A stretch of 64,000 bases of DNA from Bacillus sp. FJAT-14578 (GTDB taxonomy: Bacteria; Bacillota; Bacilli; Bacillales; Bacillaceae_H), in the NCBI RefSeq assembly GCF_000504165.1, contig NZ_AYSE01000005.1, forward strand, positions 248,001 through 312,000. Reading direction: 5' to 3'. The translations under genes and the position numbers were made by a program. The first letter of the stretch is position 1; each line of letters opens with the position of its first letter. The notes beneath the pieces are model-generated. The model saw only the letters and a list, made by a program, of their open reading frames with translations. It was not told where the DNA came from and did no database searches. This document shows, piece after piece, positions 27,718 to 35,407 of this stretch.

Positions 27718-28827
27718 ATGAGAATCAATCATAATATCCAAGCGTTAAATGCATATCGCAATCTAGCGGCCAATCAGTTGAATACATCCAAAAACTTAGA
27801 GCGCCTTTCTTCCGGTTTGCGTATTAACCGTGCGGCTGACGACGCTGCAGGTCTTGCGATTTCCGAGAAAATGCGTTCGCAAATTCGCGGATTGGGAATG
27901 GCGGAACGCAATGCCCTTGACGCGGTATCCTTAATTCAAACGGCAGAAGGCGCCTTGCAAGAAACGCAAAGCATCCTGCAGCGCATGCGCGAGCTTTCCG
28001 TTCAAGCCGCCAACAGCACGTACACAGACGAGGACCGTAACCATATCCAATCCGAAATCGATCAGCTAAAAGAAGAAATCGACCGTATTTCCAGTGCGGC
28101 GGAATTCAATAACATTGATTTGTTGGATGGGTCGATTTCGGAGTTGCTTAAGATAAATCAGATAAAGGCTGGTTCTATAGACGGTGATGAAGCCACCGTT
28201 ATAAGTCGCTTAAAGGTTAACCTAGACAGTTCTGCAGCTACCGGTAGTTATAAAATCGAGATAACAGAAAATACAGGAACTTTCACAGCGACTTTAACAC
28301 CTCCAGCTCCTGCAGCGCAGGAAGTGATTATTGATACTGATGGTGATAAGAAATTTGATTTTCCTGCTCCTTACAGCTTTTCTGTTAGTGCTGTAAAGAC
28401 AGGGACAATTACATTTGACATCGAGGAGACGGATGCCGCCCTCAATTTCCAAATTGGCGCAAATGAAGGACAGACATTAAAGCTCGGCATAAATAGCATG
28501 TCCACGGAAGATTTGAAAGTGGACAGCGTGAGTGTAGGAACAGCTGCGGATGCAGGTCTTGCGATCACGGCATTGGATGAAGCCATTAATAAGGTATCAG
28601 GTGAGCGTGCGAAGCTAGGGGCGATTCAAAACCGTCTTGAGCATACAATGAACAACCTTCAAGTGACAAATGAAAATATGGTGGCCTCAGAGTCTCGTAT
28701 CCGCGATTTGGATATGGCGGAGGAAATGACAGAGTTCACGAAAAATAACATCTTAAACCAAGCGGCACAAGCGATGCTGGCACAATCGAACCAGCTGCCG
28801 CAAGGGATTTTGCAATTATTGAAATAA
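27718..28827 (+). CDS. Flagellin, paralog in the second cluster
   Basis: 369 residues. The N-terminal D0/D1 region is canonical (MRINHNIQALNAYRNLA, RLSSGLRINRAADDAAGLAI, ILQRMRELSVQAAN). The variable region spans about residues 140-240 and is more AT-rich than the flanks. The C-terminal D1/D0 region ends SQSN-type: AMLAQSNQLPQGILQLLK. It lacks an intron. GAGAGG upstream of the ATG. With its own FliS and FliK/FlhB-C-like proteins it may make an alternative filament or a minor subunit. Confidence 0.93.
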   Translation: MRINHNIQALNAYRNLAANQLNTSKNLERLSSGLRINRAADDAAGLAISEKMRSQIRGLGMAERNALDAVSLIQTAEGALQETQSILQRMRELSVQAANSTYTDEDRNHIQSEIDQLKEEIDRISSAAEFNNIDLLDGSISELLKINQIKAGSIDGDEATVISRLKVNLDSSAATGSYKIEITENTGTFTATLTPPAPAAQEVIIDTDGDKKFDFPAPYSFSVSAVKTGTITFDIEETDAALNFQIGANEGQTLKLGINSMSTEDLKVDSVSVGTAADAGLAITALDEAINKVSGERAKLGAIQNRLEHTMNNLQVTNENMVASESRIRDLDMAEEMTEFTKNNILNQAAQAMLAQSNQLPQGILQLLK

Positions 28828-28834
28828 GATGATG

Positions 28835-28874
28835 AAAGAAAAGGAGTCCGATCTTTACGGACCCCTTTCTTTTA
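28835..28874 (+). terminator. Terminator of the second flagellin gene
   Basis: The stem AAAGAAAAGGAGTCCG/CGGACCCCTTTCTTTT, with one mismatch, lies seven bases after the stop codon. Confidence 0.85.
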
Positions 28875-28926
28875 TTCTAAGCTGTTGGATATACTACCAG
28901 AATAAAGCCTTAAAGAGGTGCTCGCA

Positions 28927-29364
28927 ATGGAAGTTCAAAAGGTTAATAAAGTAACGAACCATAAAATACAAGCAAAAGAAAAAGAACTGACCGATTCGGT
29001 ATCCTTCACGGAAGTGATGGGAAAACGAAAACAGGACCTGAATTATGAGCGGCTTTCGAACATGATGTCTCAAATTGAAGAGCAGGGAAAAATCCTCGGG
29101 AAGCATCAAACGGTTGATGCGTTGAAAAAATACAAAATGCTTGTCAAAAAATTTATGGACGATGCCGTCAAAAACGGCTTGGAGCTGCAGGAACAGCGCG
29201 GCTTCAATCGGAGAGGTTCCAGCAAGGTATACAAGATCGTCAAAGAAGTAGATGAAAAACTCGTCAATTTGACGAACGAAGTACTATCCAAAGAAAAAGA
29301 GGGGCTGCGGATTTTAAGCATGGTCGGGGAAATCCAGGGCCTTCTCGTAAATATTTACACATGA
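28927..29364 (+). CDS. YaaR/DUF327 family protein
   Basis: 145 residues. It matches the YaaR (DUF327) family by LKKYKMLVKKFMDDAVKNGL, ELQEQRGFNRRGSSKVYKIV and the closing SMVGEIQGLLVNIYT. Function is unknown; members often lie beside flagellar genes. AAGAGGTG upstream of the ATG at 28927 sets the start. It follows the flagellin terminator, so it may be transcribed separately or by readthrough. Confidence 0.85.
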   Translation: MEVQKVNKVTNHKIQAKEKELTDSVSFTEVMGKRKQDLNYERLSNMMSQIEEQGKILGKHQTVDALKKYKMLVKKFMDDAVKNGLELQEQRGFNRRGSSKVYKIVKEVDEKLVNLTNEVLSKEKEGLRILSMVGEIQGLLVNIYT

Positions 29365-29400
29365 AAAATAGATGGCATACGAATGCCATCTATTTTTCAT
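29361..29400. terminator. Terminator of the yaaR-like gene
   Basis: An 18-bp perfect stem (ATGAAAAATAGATGGCAT and complement) with loop ACGA overlaps the end of the coding region. Confidence 0.85.
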
Positions 29401-29521
29401 GAAAACAGCCAAATATTAAGAATCCGAAGATATTCCTAATGAAGGAAGGTTGTAATGCAGGCAACGTAGAAATAGTGTAAAATGGGATGGGAAAATTTTT
29501 TTGACACTGTTAAAAATGTAT

Positions 29522-29784
29522 GTTGAAAAAGGAGGACAAAAAGGACCGAGAAGTTCAAGGAAGCGTAGCTTTGAGCATAAAGGAAAGCTTCTCATGATTC
29601 TTCATCGCACGCCGGAAAAGCGATTTTCTTTTCCAAGGAACGGAGCGTATGGTGTTAATACGTGAGTAGCGGAAAAGCAAGCTGACGCTGCCCGACTAAG
29701 AACCGCCACGTCCTGTGGCGAACGTAGGATCAGTACTTCCTGTACAAGTAAATTCGACCGTCATTTTTCCCGGACTTTTTCAAC
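29522..29784. repeat. MITE-like repeat, long copy C (inverted)
   Basis: Relative to copies A and B it is inverted and carries two extra internal blocks, about 60 bp with GCCACAGGACGTGGC and TACTTCCTGTACAAG palindromes, and about 60 bp near the other end. The ends GTTGAAAAAG/CTTTTTCAAC match the family. It lies just upstream of degV. Confidence 0.85.
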
Positions 29785-29813
29785 AACCTCTACTAAAAGG
29801 ATGGATTTTGCTA

Positions 29814-30650
29814 ATGAAAACGGCAATTGTTACAGATAGTACGGCTTATATACCGAAAGAGCTGCGCGATGAGCTCCATATACATATGGTCCCGTTAAGT
29901 GTCATCTTCGGGCAGGAAACATACCGTGAAGAAATTGATATAACCAATACACAATTTTATGAAAAGGTGCGCGAGCAGCTGCCGACAACCTCTCAGCCTC
30001 CGATCGGCGAGTTTGTCAGCTTGTTTGAAACATTGGCCAAAGATTACGATGCAGCGGTTGTTGTGACGTTATCAAGCGGCATCAGCGGGACGTATCAAGG
30101 GGCTGTTTCTGCAGGTGAAATGGTTGAAGGAATTGATGTGTATACATTTGATTCAGAAATCAGCGCCATGATTCAAGGGTTCTACGTTCTTGAAGCGGCT
30201 GAAATGGCAAAGCAGGGGAACACGCCGCAGGAAATTTTGGCTCGTCTTGATGAAATGAAACAATCGATGAAAGCGTACATTATGGTGGATGATTTATCCC
30301 ATTTGCAGCGGGGCGGCCGCTTAAATGCCGCACAAGCTTTCGTTGGAAGCCTTCTTCAAGTGAAACCGATTGTTCACTTCGTGGATGGAAAACTTGTTCC
30401 GTTTGAAAAAATTCGCACACGCAAAAAGGCGTTAAAGCGCATTTTTAATCTTTTAGGTGAAGTGGCAAGTGAGGGAGTCCCAATGAAAGCTTCTGTCATC
30501 CATGCCAATCATCCGGAAGAAGGAGAAGAAATTAAGGCAGAACTGGAACGGGCTTATCCAAATGTGGAATTCAGCTTATCCTATTTTGGTCCCGTCATCG
30601 GTACGCATCTTGGCGAAGGTGCCATCGGTATCGGTTGGTATAAAATATAA
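29814..30650 (+). CDS. DegV-family fatty-acid-binding protein
   Basis: 278 residues, two-domain DegV/FakB fold. Landmarks are AIVTDSTAYIPKEL, TTSQPPIGEF, the lipid-binding loop VTLSSGISGTYQGA and the end YFGPVIGTHLGEGAIGIGWY. These proteins present fatty acids to FakA kinase. In B. subtilis a degV-type gene (yviA) lies between degU and comFA, so its position is conserved in spirit though displaced here by inserted genes. The ATG at 29814 begins the conserved core; upstream codons are MITE sequence. Confidence 0.92.
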   Translation: MKTAIVTDSTAYIPKELRDELHIHMVPLSVIFGQETYREEIDITNTQFYEKVREQLPTTSQPPIGEFVSLFETLAKDYDAAVVVTLSSGISGTYQGAVSAGEMVEGIDVYTFDSEISAMIQGFYVLEAAEMAKQGNTPQEILARLDEMKQSMKAYIMVDDLSHLQRGGRLNAAQAFVGSLLQVKPIVHFVDGKLVPFEKIRTRKKALKRIFNLLGEVASEGVPMKASVIHANHPEEGEEIKAELERAYPNVEFSLSYFGPVIGTHLGEGAIGIGWYKI

Positions 30651-30692
30651 AAAAACGTCAGAGAAAATGGGTGAATTTTCTCTGACGTTTTT
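30651..30692. terminator. Bidirectional terminator
   Basis: The 17-bp stem AAAAACGTCAGAGAAAA and its complement lies between convergent degV-type and DUF1450 genes. Confidence 0.9.
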
Positions 30693-30694
30693 AT

Positions 30695-30922
30695 TTATAT
30701 CGATTCGATATGTTTCAAAATATTAGAAAGAAGTTCATCAGGATCATCCGCGACAATATTTTCTCCGTTAATTAAGGCGTACGGCTGGACTAAGCATTGT
30801 CCGCAATAGTTTAGACATCGTTCATCGATCACCTCCACATTTGGAAGCTGCCTCAGCTGGTCTTTCACTTCATCTAGTTCATCTTCAAAATTAGAAGGGC
30901 AAAACTTGATGACAATCTTCAT
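30695..30922 (-). CDS. DUF1450 / YuzB-like small protein
   Basis: 75 residues matching the YuzB (DUF1450) family, with a conserved cysteine set: FCPSNFEDE, then ERCLNYCGQCLVQPYALING and the closing DDPDELL. Thioredoxin-like ferredoxin-type folds carry similar CxxC patterns. No function known. AAAGGGGATAG before the ATG at 30922 is the ribosome binding site; the frame opens 19 codons earlier without one. Confidence 0.85.
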   Translation of the reverse strand: MKIVIKFCPSNFEDELDEVKDQLRQLPNVEVIDERCLNYCGQCLVQPYALINGENIVADDPDELLSNILKHIESI

Positions 30923-31064
30923 ATAGCTATCCCCTTTATATTTATTTAGCACTGCTTTTGGGGTGATTTTACAGCTCATTCGGAATTTCTCTCAAGAGTT
31001 TGTATAAACGCGACCACGCTTTAACGCAGTGAATATGAGCATTTATAAAGAATAAACGCGTCGA

Positions 31065-31078
31065 TGTAAGCGCTTGCT
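31065..31078 (+). promoter_or_regulatory. cre-like site (CcpA) upstream of hppD
   Basis: TGTAAGCGCTTGCT differs from the cre consensus TGAAAGCGCTTTCA at few positions. It lies about 150 bases before hppD, so glucose repression of tyrosine degradation is likely. Confidence 0.65.
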
Positions 31079-31217
31079 AGGAAAGGAAAAACATTTTAAT
31101 ATTTAAAATGTTGAGAATATTTATTTGCAATATCAATTATATGTTCATCCCGTTCTGACGGGCACTCATTCAAGTTTTCTCTCATCTATTATTAATAAAA
31201 AACAGGGGGTTATTTTA

Positions 31218-32339
31218 ATGACTGAAAAATTAGTGAACAACAATAAACAAAAAAAGGAAGAGCTTTTTCCAGTCAAAAGTATCCATCATGTGGAGATATA
31301 TGTCGGAAACGCCAAACAAGCCGCTTATTTTTATGCGAAGGCATTTGGGTTTAACGTAAAAGCTTATCGAGGATTGGAAACGGGCTGCCGCGACCGCGTT
31401 TCCTATGTGTTGGAACAAGGAGCGATTCGCCTTGTCGTGACAGGTGCTCTTGAAGACAGCACGGATGTGGCTGCATTCGTGAAACTGCACGGAGAAGGGG
31501 CAAAGGATATTGCGTTAAAGGTATCTGATGTAGAAAAGGCGTATAGAGGAGCGGTGGAACGAGGCGGTATCGCCATTCGCGAGCCGTGGGTTGAAAAGGA
31601 CGGAAACGGCAGCGTAAAAAAAGCGGTAATCGGTACGTATGGAGATACGGTTCATACACTCGTTGAAACCATCGATTACAAGGGGCCTTTCCTTCCAGGT
31701 TATGAAGCGTCCGCACTGAAGATCAATCATGAACCTACAGGCCTTCTTGGTATTGACCACATTGTCGGAAACGTCGAAAGCATGGACGAGTGGACGTCCT
31801 ACTATGAAAACGTATTTGGCTTCAATGTCCTGAAGCATTTTGACGACGAGGACATTTCAACAGAATACTCTGCACTTATGTCCAAAGTGATGATGAACGG
31901 AACAGGACGCATCAAGTTCCCGATTAACGAGCCTGCGGAAGGAAAACGCAAATCGCAAATTCAAGAATATCTGGATTTCTATAAAGGTGCCGGTGTCCAG
32001 CATTTGGCGCTATTAACAAACGATATCGTCGCAACGATCACGGCCCTCAGAGCGAATGGGGTAGAATTCCTCGATACACCAGCTGCTTATTATGAAGAGT
32101 TGACGGAGCGAGTAGGGAAAATCGATGAAGATGTGAAAAAGCTTCAAGAATTAAGCATCCTTGTTGACCGTGACGATGAAGGCTATTTATTGCAAATTTT
32201 CACGAAGCCGATTGTCGACCGCCCGACATTATTCATTGAAATCATCCAGCGAAAAGGCGCACTGGGCTTTGGGGATGGAAACTTCAAAGCGTTGTTCGAA
32301 TCGATCGAACGCGAGCAAGAGCGTCGAGGCAATATCTAA
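31218..32339 (+). CDS. hppD: 4-hydroxyphenylpyruvate dioxygenase
   Basis: 373 residues. Two vicinal-oxygen-chelate halves are present. The iron ligands of the C-terminal half are visible: His in GIDHIVGNV, His in VQHLALLTND and Glu in LFIEIIQRKGA. It converts 4-hydroxyphenylpyruvate to homogentisate, the second step of tyrosine breakdown. CAGGGGG precedes the ATG at 31218. Its stop codon overlaps the next start (TAATG), showing translational coupling. Other pathway enzymes follow. Confidence 0.95.
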   Translation: MTEKLVNNNKQKKEELFPVKSIHHVEIYVGNAKQAAYFYAKAFGFNVKAYRGLETGCRDRVSYVLEQGAIRLVVTGALEDSTDVAAFVKLHGEGAKDIALKVSDVEKAYRGAVERGGIAIREPWVEKDGNGSVKKAVIGTYGDTVHTLVETIDYKGPFLPGYEASALKINHEPTGLLGIDHIVGNVESMDEWTSYYENVFGFNVLKHFDDEDISTEYSALMSKVMMNGTGRIKFPINEPAEGKRKSQIQEYLDFYKGAGVQHLALLTNDIVATITALRANGVEFLDTPAAYYEELTERVGKIDEDVKKLQELSILVDRDDEGYLLQIFTKPIVDRPTLFIEIIQRKGALGFGDGNFKALFESIEREQERRGNI

Positions 32340-33286
32340 TGAAACTCGTAAGCTATTATTCTTCTAATCAACAAATAGTAAAGGCTGGTTGGGTAAAGCA
32401 GGATAAAGTGTATGACTTGAATGAAACGTATCGCTATTTGGCAGAAAGGAGAGGGGCTGACATGGCCCTTCCCGTTTCTTTGCTTGATTATATCGAGCTT
32501 CCCGAGGAGCAAAAGCAATGGCTCCAATCGTTGCAGGAGGAAGAGGATATGAAGATTCCTTCGCTTGGGCTGCTCAAGGATATGAAGTTGGCTGCGCCCA
32601 TTCCGAGACCGCCGAGCTTCCGCGATTTTTATGCTTTTGAAGGACATGTCAAAACGGCCCGCGCCAATCGGGGGCTGGAGATGGTGCCTGAATGGTATCA
32701 CTTCCCGGTTTTTTATTTTTCAAATGCAGGGGCCGTGAAGGGACATGATGAGCCGGTGGAAAAGCCTGCATTTACCGAATGGCTCGATTATGAGCTGGAA
32801 GTGGCATGCGTCATCGGCAAAGAAGGAAAAAACATTACGCGTGAAAATGCACTCGATTATATTGAAGGTTTCATGGTTCTCAATGATTGGAGTGCCCGCG
32901 ATGTACAGCGTGAAGAAGTGAAGGTCGGACTCGGTCCGGCGAAAGGGAAAGACTTCGCGACATCGATGGGACCATACCTTGTCACGAAAGACGAACTGGA
33001 GGATTGCCGGGACGGGGAGCACTTTACTCTCGACATGAAGGCAGCCGTGAACGGACGTGTTCTTTCACAAGGAAATGTGAACACCTTATATTTCTCTTTT
33101 TCGCAAATGATCGAACGAGCTTCACAGGATTGTACGCTTTATCCCGGTGATGTGATCGGGTCGGGAACGGTCGCGACAGGCTGCATTTTGGAATTGGGGA
33201 CAGATGTGCATCGCTGGCTTGAAAAAGGAGATGTGGTGGAGCTTTCGGTCGAACGGCTTGGAACGCTCCGCAATGAAATCGTATGA
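32339..33286 (+). CDS. Fumarylacetoacetate hydrolase family protein
   Basis: 315 residues. The FAH fold is shown by RDFYAFEGHVKTARANRG, the metal-binding DYELEVACVIG, NDWSARDVQREEV and GSGTVATGCILELG. In this operon it should hydrolyse fumarylacetoacetate (or maleylacetoacetate after isomerisation) to fumarate and acetoacetate. No maleylacetoacetate isomerase gene is seen nearby. The gene is coupled to hppD. Confidence 0.9.
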   Translation: MKLVSYYSSNQQIVKAGWVKQDKVYDLNETYRYLAERRGADMALPVSLLDYIELPEEQKQWLQSLQEEEDMKIPSLGLLKDMKLAAPIPRPPSFRDFYAFEGHVKTARANRGLEMVPEWYHFPVFYFSNAGAVKGHDEPVEKPAFTEWLDYELEVACVIGKEGKNITRENALDYIEGFMVLNDWSARDVQREEVKVGLGPAKGKDFATSMGPYLVTKDELEDCRDGEHFTLDMKAAVNGRVLSQGNVNTLYFSFSQMIERASQDCTLYPGDVIGSGTVATGCILELGTDVHRWLEKGDVVELSVERLGTLRNEIV

Positions 33287-33308
33287 AGACAGGAAGGAGA
33301 CAGCAAAT

Positions 33309-34466
33309 ATGCCGCATTATGTAAAGATGGGGAAGATTCCACGTAAACGCCATACGCAATTTCGCCAGGAAAGCGGCGAGTTGTATTATGAGCAAGTGAT
33401 GGGGACAAAGGGATTCTCCGGCATTCAGTCCATCATTTATCATATTAATCCGCCGACAAGGGTGAAAGAAGCGAAAAAGGTGAAAGACATTCGTTACGAA
33501 TATGAAGAAAAGGATGCACTGAAGCATCGTCACTTCCGCACATGGAACACGGAAGCGGGAGGAGACTTTCTTGAAGCGAGGAAAATTTTCTTGGCCAACG
33601 ATGATCTAGCCATCGGGGTGGCCCGTCCGACAGAGCAAATGCCTTATTTTTACCGGAACGGGGAAGGCGATGAAATGCTGTACGTCCATGAAGGAAAAGG
33701 AAAAATTGAAAGCATCTTCGGGGAGCTTTCCTTCGTTCCCGGTGACTATGTCATTATTCCGATCGGGACGACGTACCGTGTGGTCTTGGAGACGGAAGAG
33801 GCCCGTTTTTTGATCGTTGAATCGAATTCAGCCATTATGCCTCCGAAGCGCTACCGTAACGAACACGGACAGTTGTTGGAGCATTCGCCGTATTGTGAAC
33901 GTGACTTCCGGACACCGGAAAGATTGGAGCCGAAAGATGAAAAAGGAGAATTTGAAGTTCGCGTTCGTGCACAGGGCATGCTGACGTCTTATTTGTTTGA
34001 TTTTCATCCGCTTGACGCGGTCGGCTGGGATGGTTATTTGTTTCCGTATGCGTTCAGCATTCACGATTTTGAACCGATTACGGGCCGAGTCCATCAGCCG
34101 CCTCCGGTCCATCAAACCTTTGAAGCACATAACTATGTCGTTTGTTCCTTTGTACCGCGCTTGTACGACTATCACCCGGAAGCGATTCCGGCTCCGTATG
34201 TGCACAGCAATGTGGAAAGCGACGAGGTCTTGTACTATGCCGATGGTGACTTTATGAGCCGCCGCGGTATTGAAGAAGGCTCGATCACGCTGCATCCGAG
34301 CGGTCTGCCGCACGGTCCGCATCCGGGGAAAATGGAAGCAAGCATCGGAAAAAAAGAGACGAAAGAGCTGGCTGTCATGATCGATACATTCCGTCCGCTT
34401 CATGTCGTGAAACAGGCACATCCGTACGAGGATTCTGCTTATATGTACAGCTGGTACGAAAAGTAA
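33309..34466 (+). CDS. hmgA: Homogentisate 1,2-dioxygenase
   Basis: 385 residues, cupin-fold non-haem iron enzyme. Recognisable features are YFYRNGEGDEMLYVHEGKG in the first cupin and, in the C-terminal half, HQPPPVHQTFEAHN, PAPYVHSNVESDEVLYY and LHPSGLPHGPHPG, which together carry the His/Glu ligands. It opens the homogentisate ring to maleylacetoacetate. AGGAAGGAG upstream supports the ATG at 33309, inside the previous frame's end region; the longer frame from 33204 overlaps fah. Confidence 0.93.
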   Translation: MPHYVKMGKIPRKRHTQFRQESGELYYEQVMGTKGFSGIQSIIYHINPPTRVKEAKKVKDIRYEYEEKDALKHRHFRTWNTEAGGDFLEARKIFLANDDLAIGVARPTEQMPYFYRNGEGDEMLYVHEGKGKIESIFGELSFVPGDYVIIPIGTTYRVVLETEEARFLIVESNSAIMPPKRYRNEHGQLLEHSPYCERDFRTPERLEPKDEKGEFEVRVRAQGMLTSYLFDFHPLDAVGWDGYLFPYAFSIHDFEPITGRVHQPPPVHQTFEAHNYVVCSFVPRLYDYHPEAIPAPYVHSNVESDEVLYYADGDFMSRRGIEEGSITLHPSGLPHGPHPGKMEASIGKKETKELAVMIDTFRPLHVVKQAHPYEDSAYMYSWYEK

Positions 34467-34482
34467 AGGGGAGTACAATGCC

Positions 34483-35100
34483 ATGAAAATTCAACCGGAT
34501 ACATTGCCGTGGGCCGAAGTATATAAATTGATGACGGGGGCCATTCAGCCGCGCCCCATCGCGTTTGTTTCGACCATCGACGAAGAAGGCCAGGTGAATC
34601 TTGCCCCATTCAGCTTTTTTACCGCTATTTGTGCCGATCCGATGATGATTTGTTTTTCTCCGATGAGAAGGGGAACGGATGGGGAAAAGAAAGATACGCT
34701 GAACAATATTGAACAGACGCGTGAATTTGTCGTCAATATTGTCGGTGAAAAAATCGTCAATCAAATGAATGAATGTGCGATTGAATTTGGTCCGGAAGTG
34801 GATGAGTTCGAAGAGGCAGGCTTGACGAAAGCGATGAGTGACATCGTCAAACCGCCGCGCGTAGCAGAAAGCGATGTGCAGCTTGAATGTGTCCTTCATG
34901 AAGTGCTGCATTTCGGCGACAAGCCGGGCGCGGGAAGCCTTGTCATCGGGCAGGTCGTCAACATTCATGTGAACGATGACTTGTATGAGGACGGCAAAAT
35001 TAACGTCGAAAAGCTGCAGCCAATCGGAAGGCTGGCCGGTCCGTTATATACGCGTGCGGCCGGGGATATGTTTGCTTTGCAGAGAAAAGTTAAAAAGTAA
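34483..35100 (+). CDS. Flavin reductase-like domain protein
   Basis: 205 residues. The flavin reductase-like split-barrel domain is shown by MTGAIQPRPIAFVSTID, NLAPFSFFTAICADPMMICFSP and VNIVGEKI. Such proteins bind FMN and supply reduced flavin to monooxygenases or reduce substrates directly. Last gene of the homogentisate operon, 16 bases after hmgA. Its precise role in the pathway is not known. Confidence 0.85.
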   Translation: MKIQPDTLPWAEVYKLMTGAIQPRPIAFVSTIDEEGQVNLAPFSFFTAICADPMMICFSPMRRGTDGEKKDTLNNIEQTREFVVNIVGEKIVNQMNECAIEFGPEVDEFEEAGLTKAMSDIVKPPRVAESDVQLECVLHEVLHFGDKPGAGSLVIGQVVNIHVNDDLYEDGKINVEKLQPIGRLAGPLYTRAAGDMFALQRKVKK

Positions 35101-35105
35101 TCAAT

Positions 35106-35143
35106 AAGAGGGCAATCCAGATTAATTGGATTGCTCTTTTTTT
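35106..35143 (+). terminator. Terminator of the homogentisate operon
   Basis: The stem AAGAGGGCAATCCA with its near-complement is followed by a T run. Confidence 0.85.
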
Positions 35144-35219
35144 ATATCTAGCAATGTATGTATATAAGAGAAACTGGAAAAGATAGAAACAGAGATTAAT
35201 AAGAAGAGGAGAGGGAAGC

Positions 35220-35390
35220 ATGCTGGCACTAGTTTTAAAGAGGTATTATCTTAATGAAATTGAGAGAATTCGCATGGAAAACGTAATCGTCGATTGGATT
35301 CCGGGGACGAACCGATTAGTGGTCGAATTAGAAGATCGTGAGTTAGAAGAATTGTACAAGGAATGTGTAAAAGAGCAATCCATGCTGTAA
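35220..35390 (+). CDS. Small hypothetical protein (56 aa)
   Basis: 56 codons with a good ribosome binding site (AGAGGAGAGGG) seven bases before the ATG. The product is charged and has no signal or membrane segment; it contains NVIVDWIPGTNRLVVELEDR and a helical end. No family recognised. Its last codons lie in the left arm of the terminator (35371-35406) onto which the group II intron inserted. Confidence 0.65.
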   Translation: MLALVLKRYYLNEIERIRMENVIVDWIPGTNRLVVELEDRELEELYKECVKEQSML

Positions 35391-35406
35391 TGGGTTGTTC
35401 TTTTTT
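35371..35406 (+). terminator. Terminator serving as group II intron insertion site
   Basis: An 11-pair stem (AAGAGCAATCC with GGGTTGTTCTT) is followed by T6. The intron GTGCG begins two bases later. Confidence 0.8.
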
Positions 35407-35407
35407 A

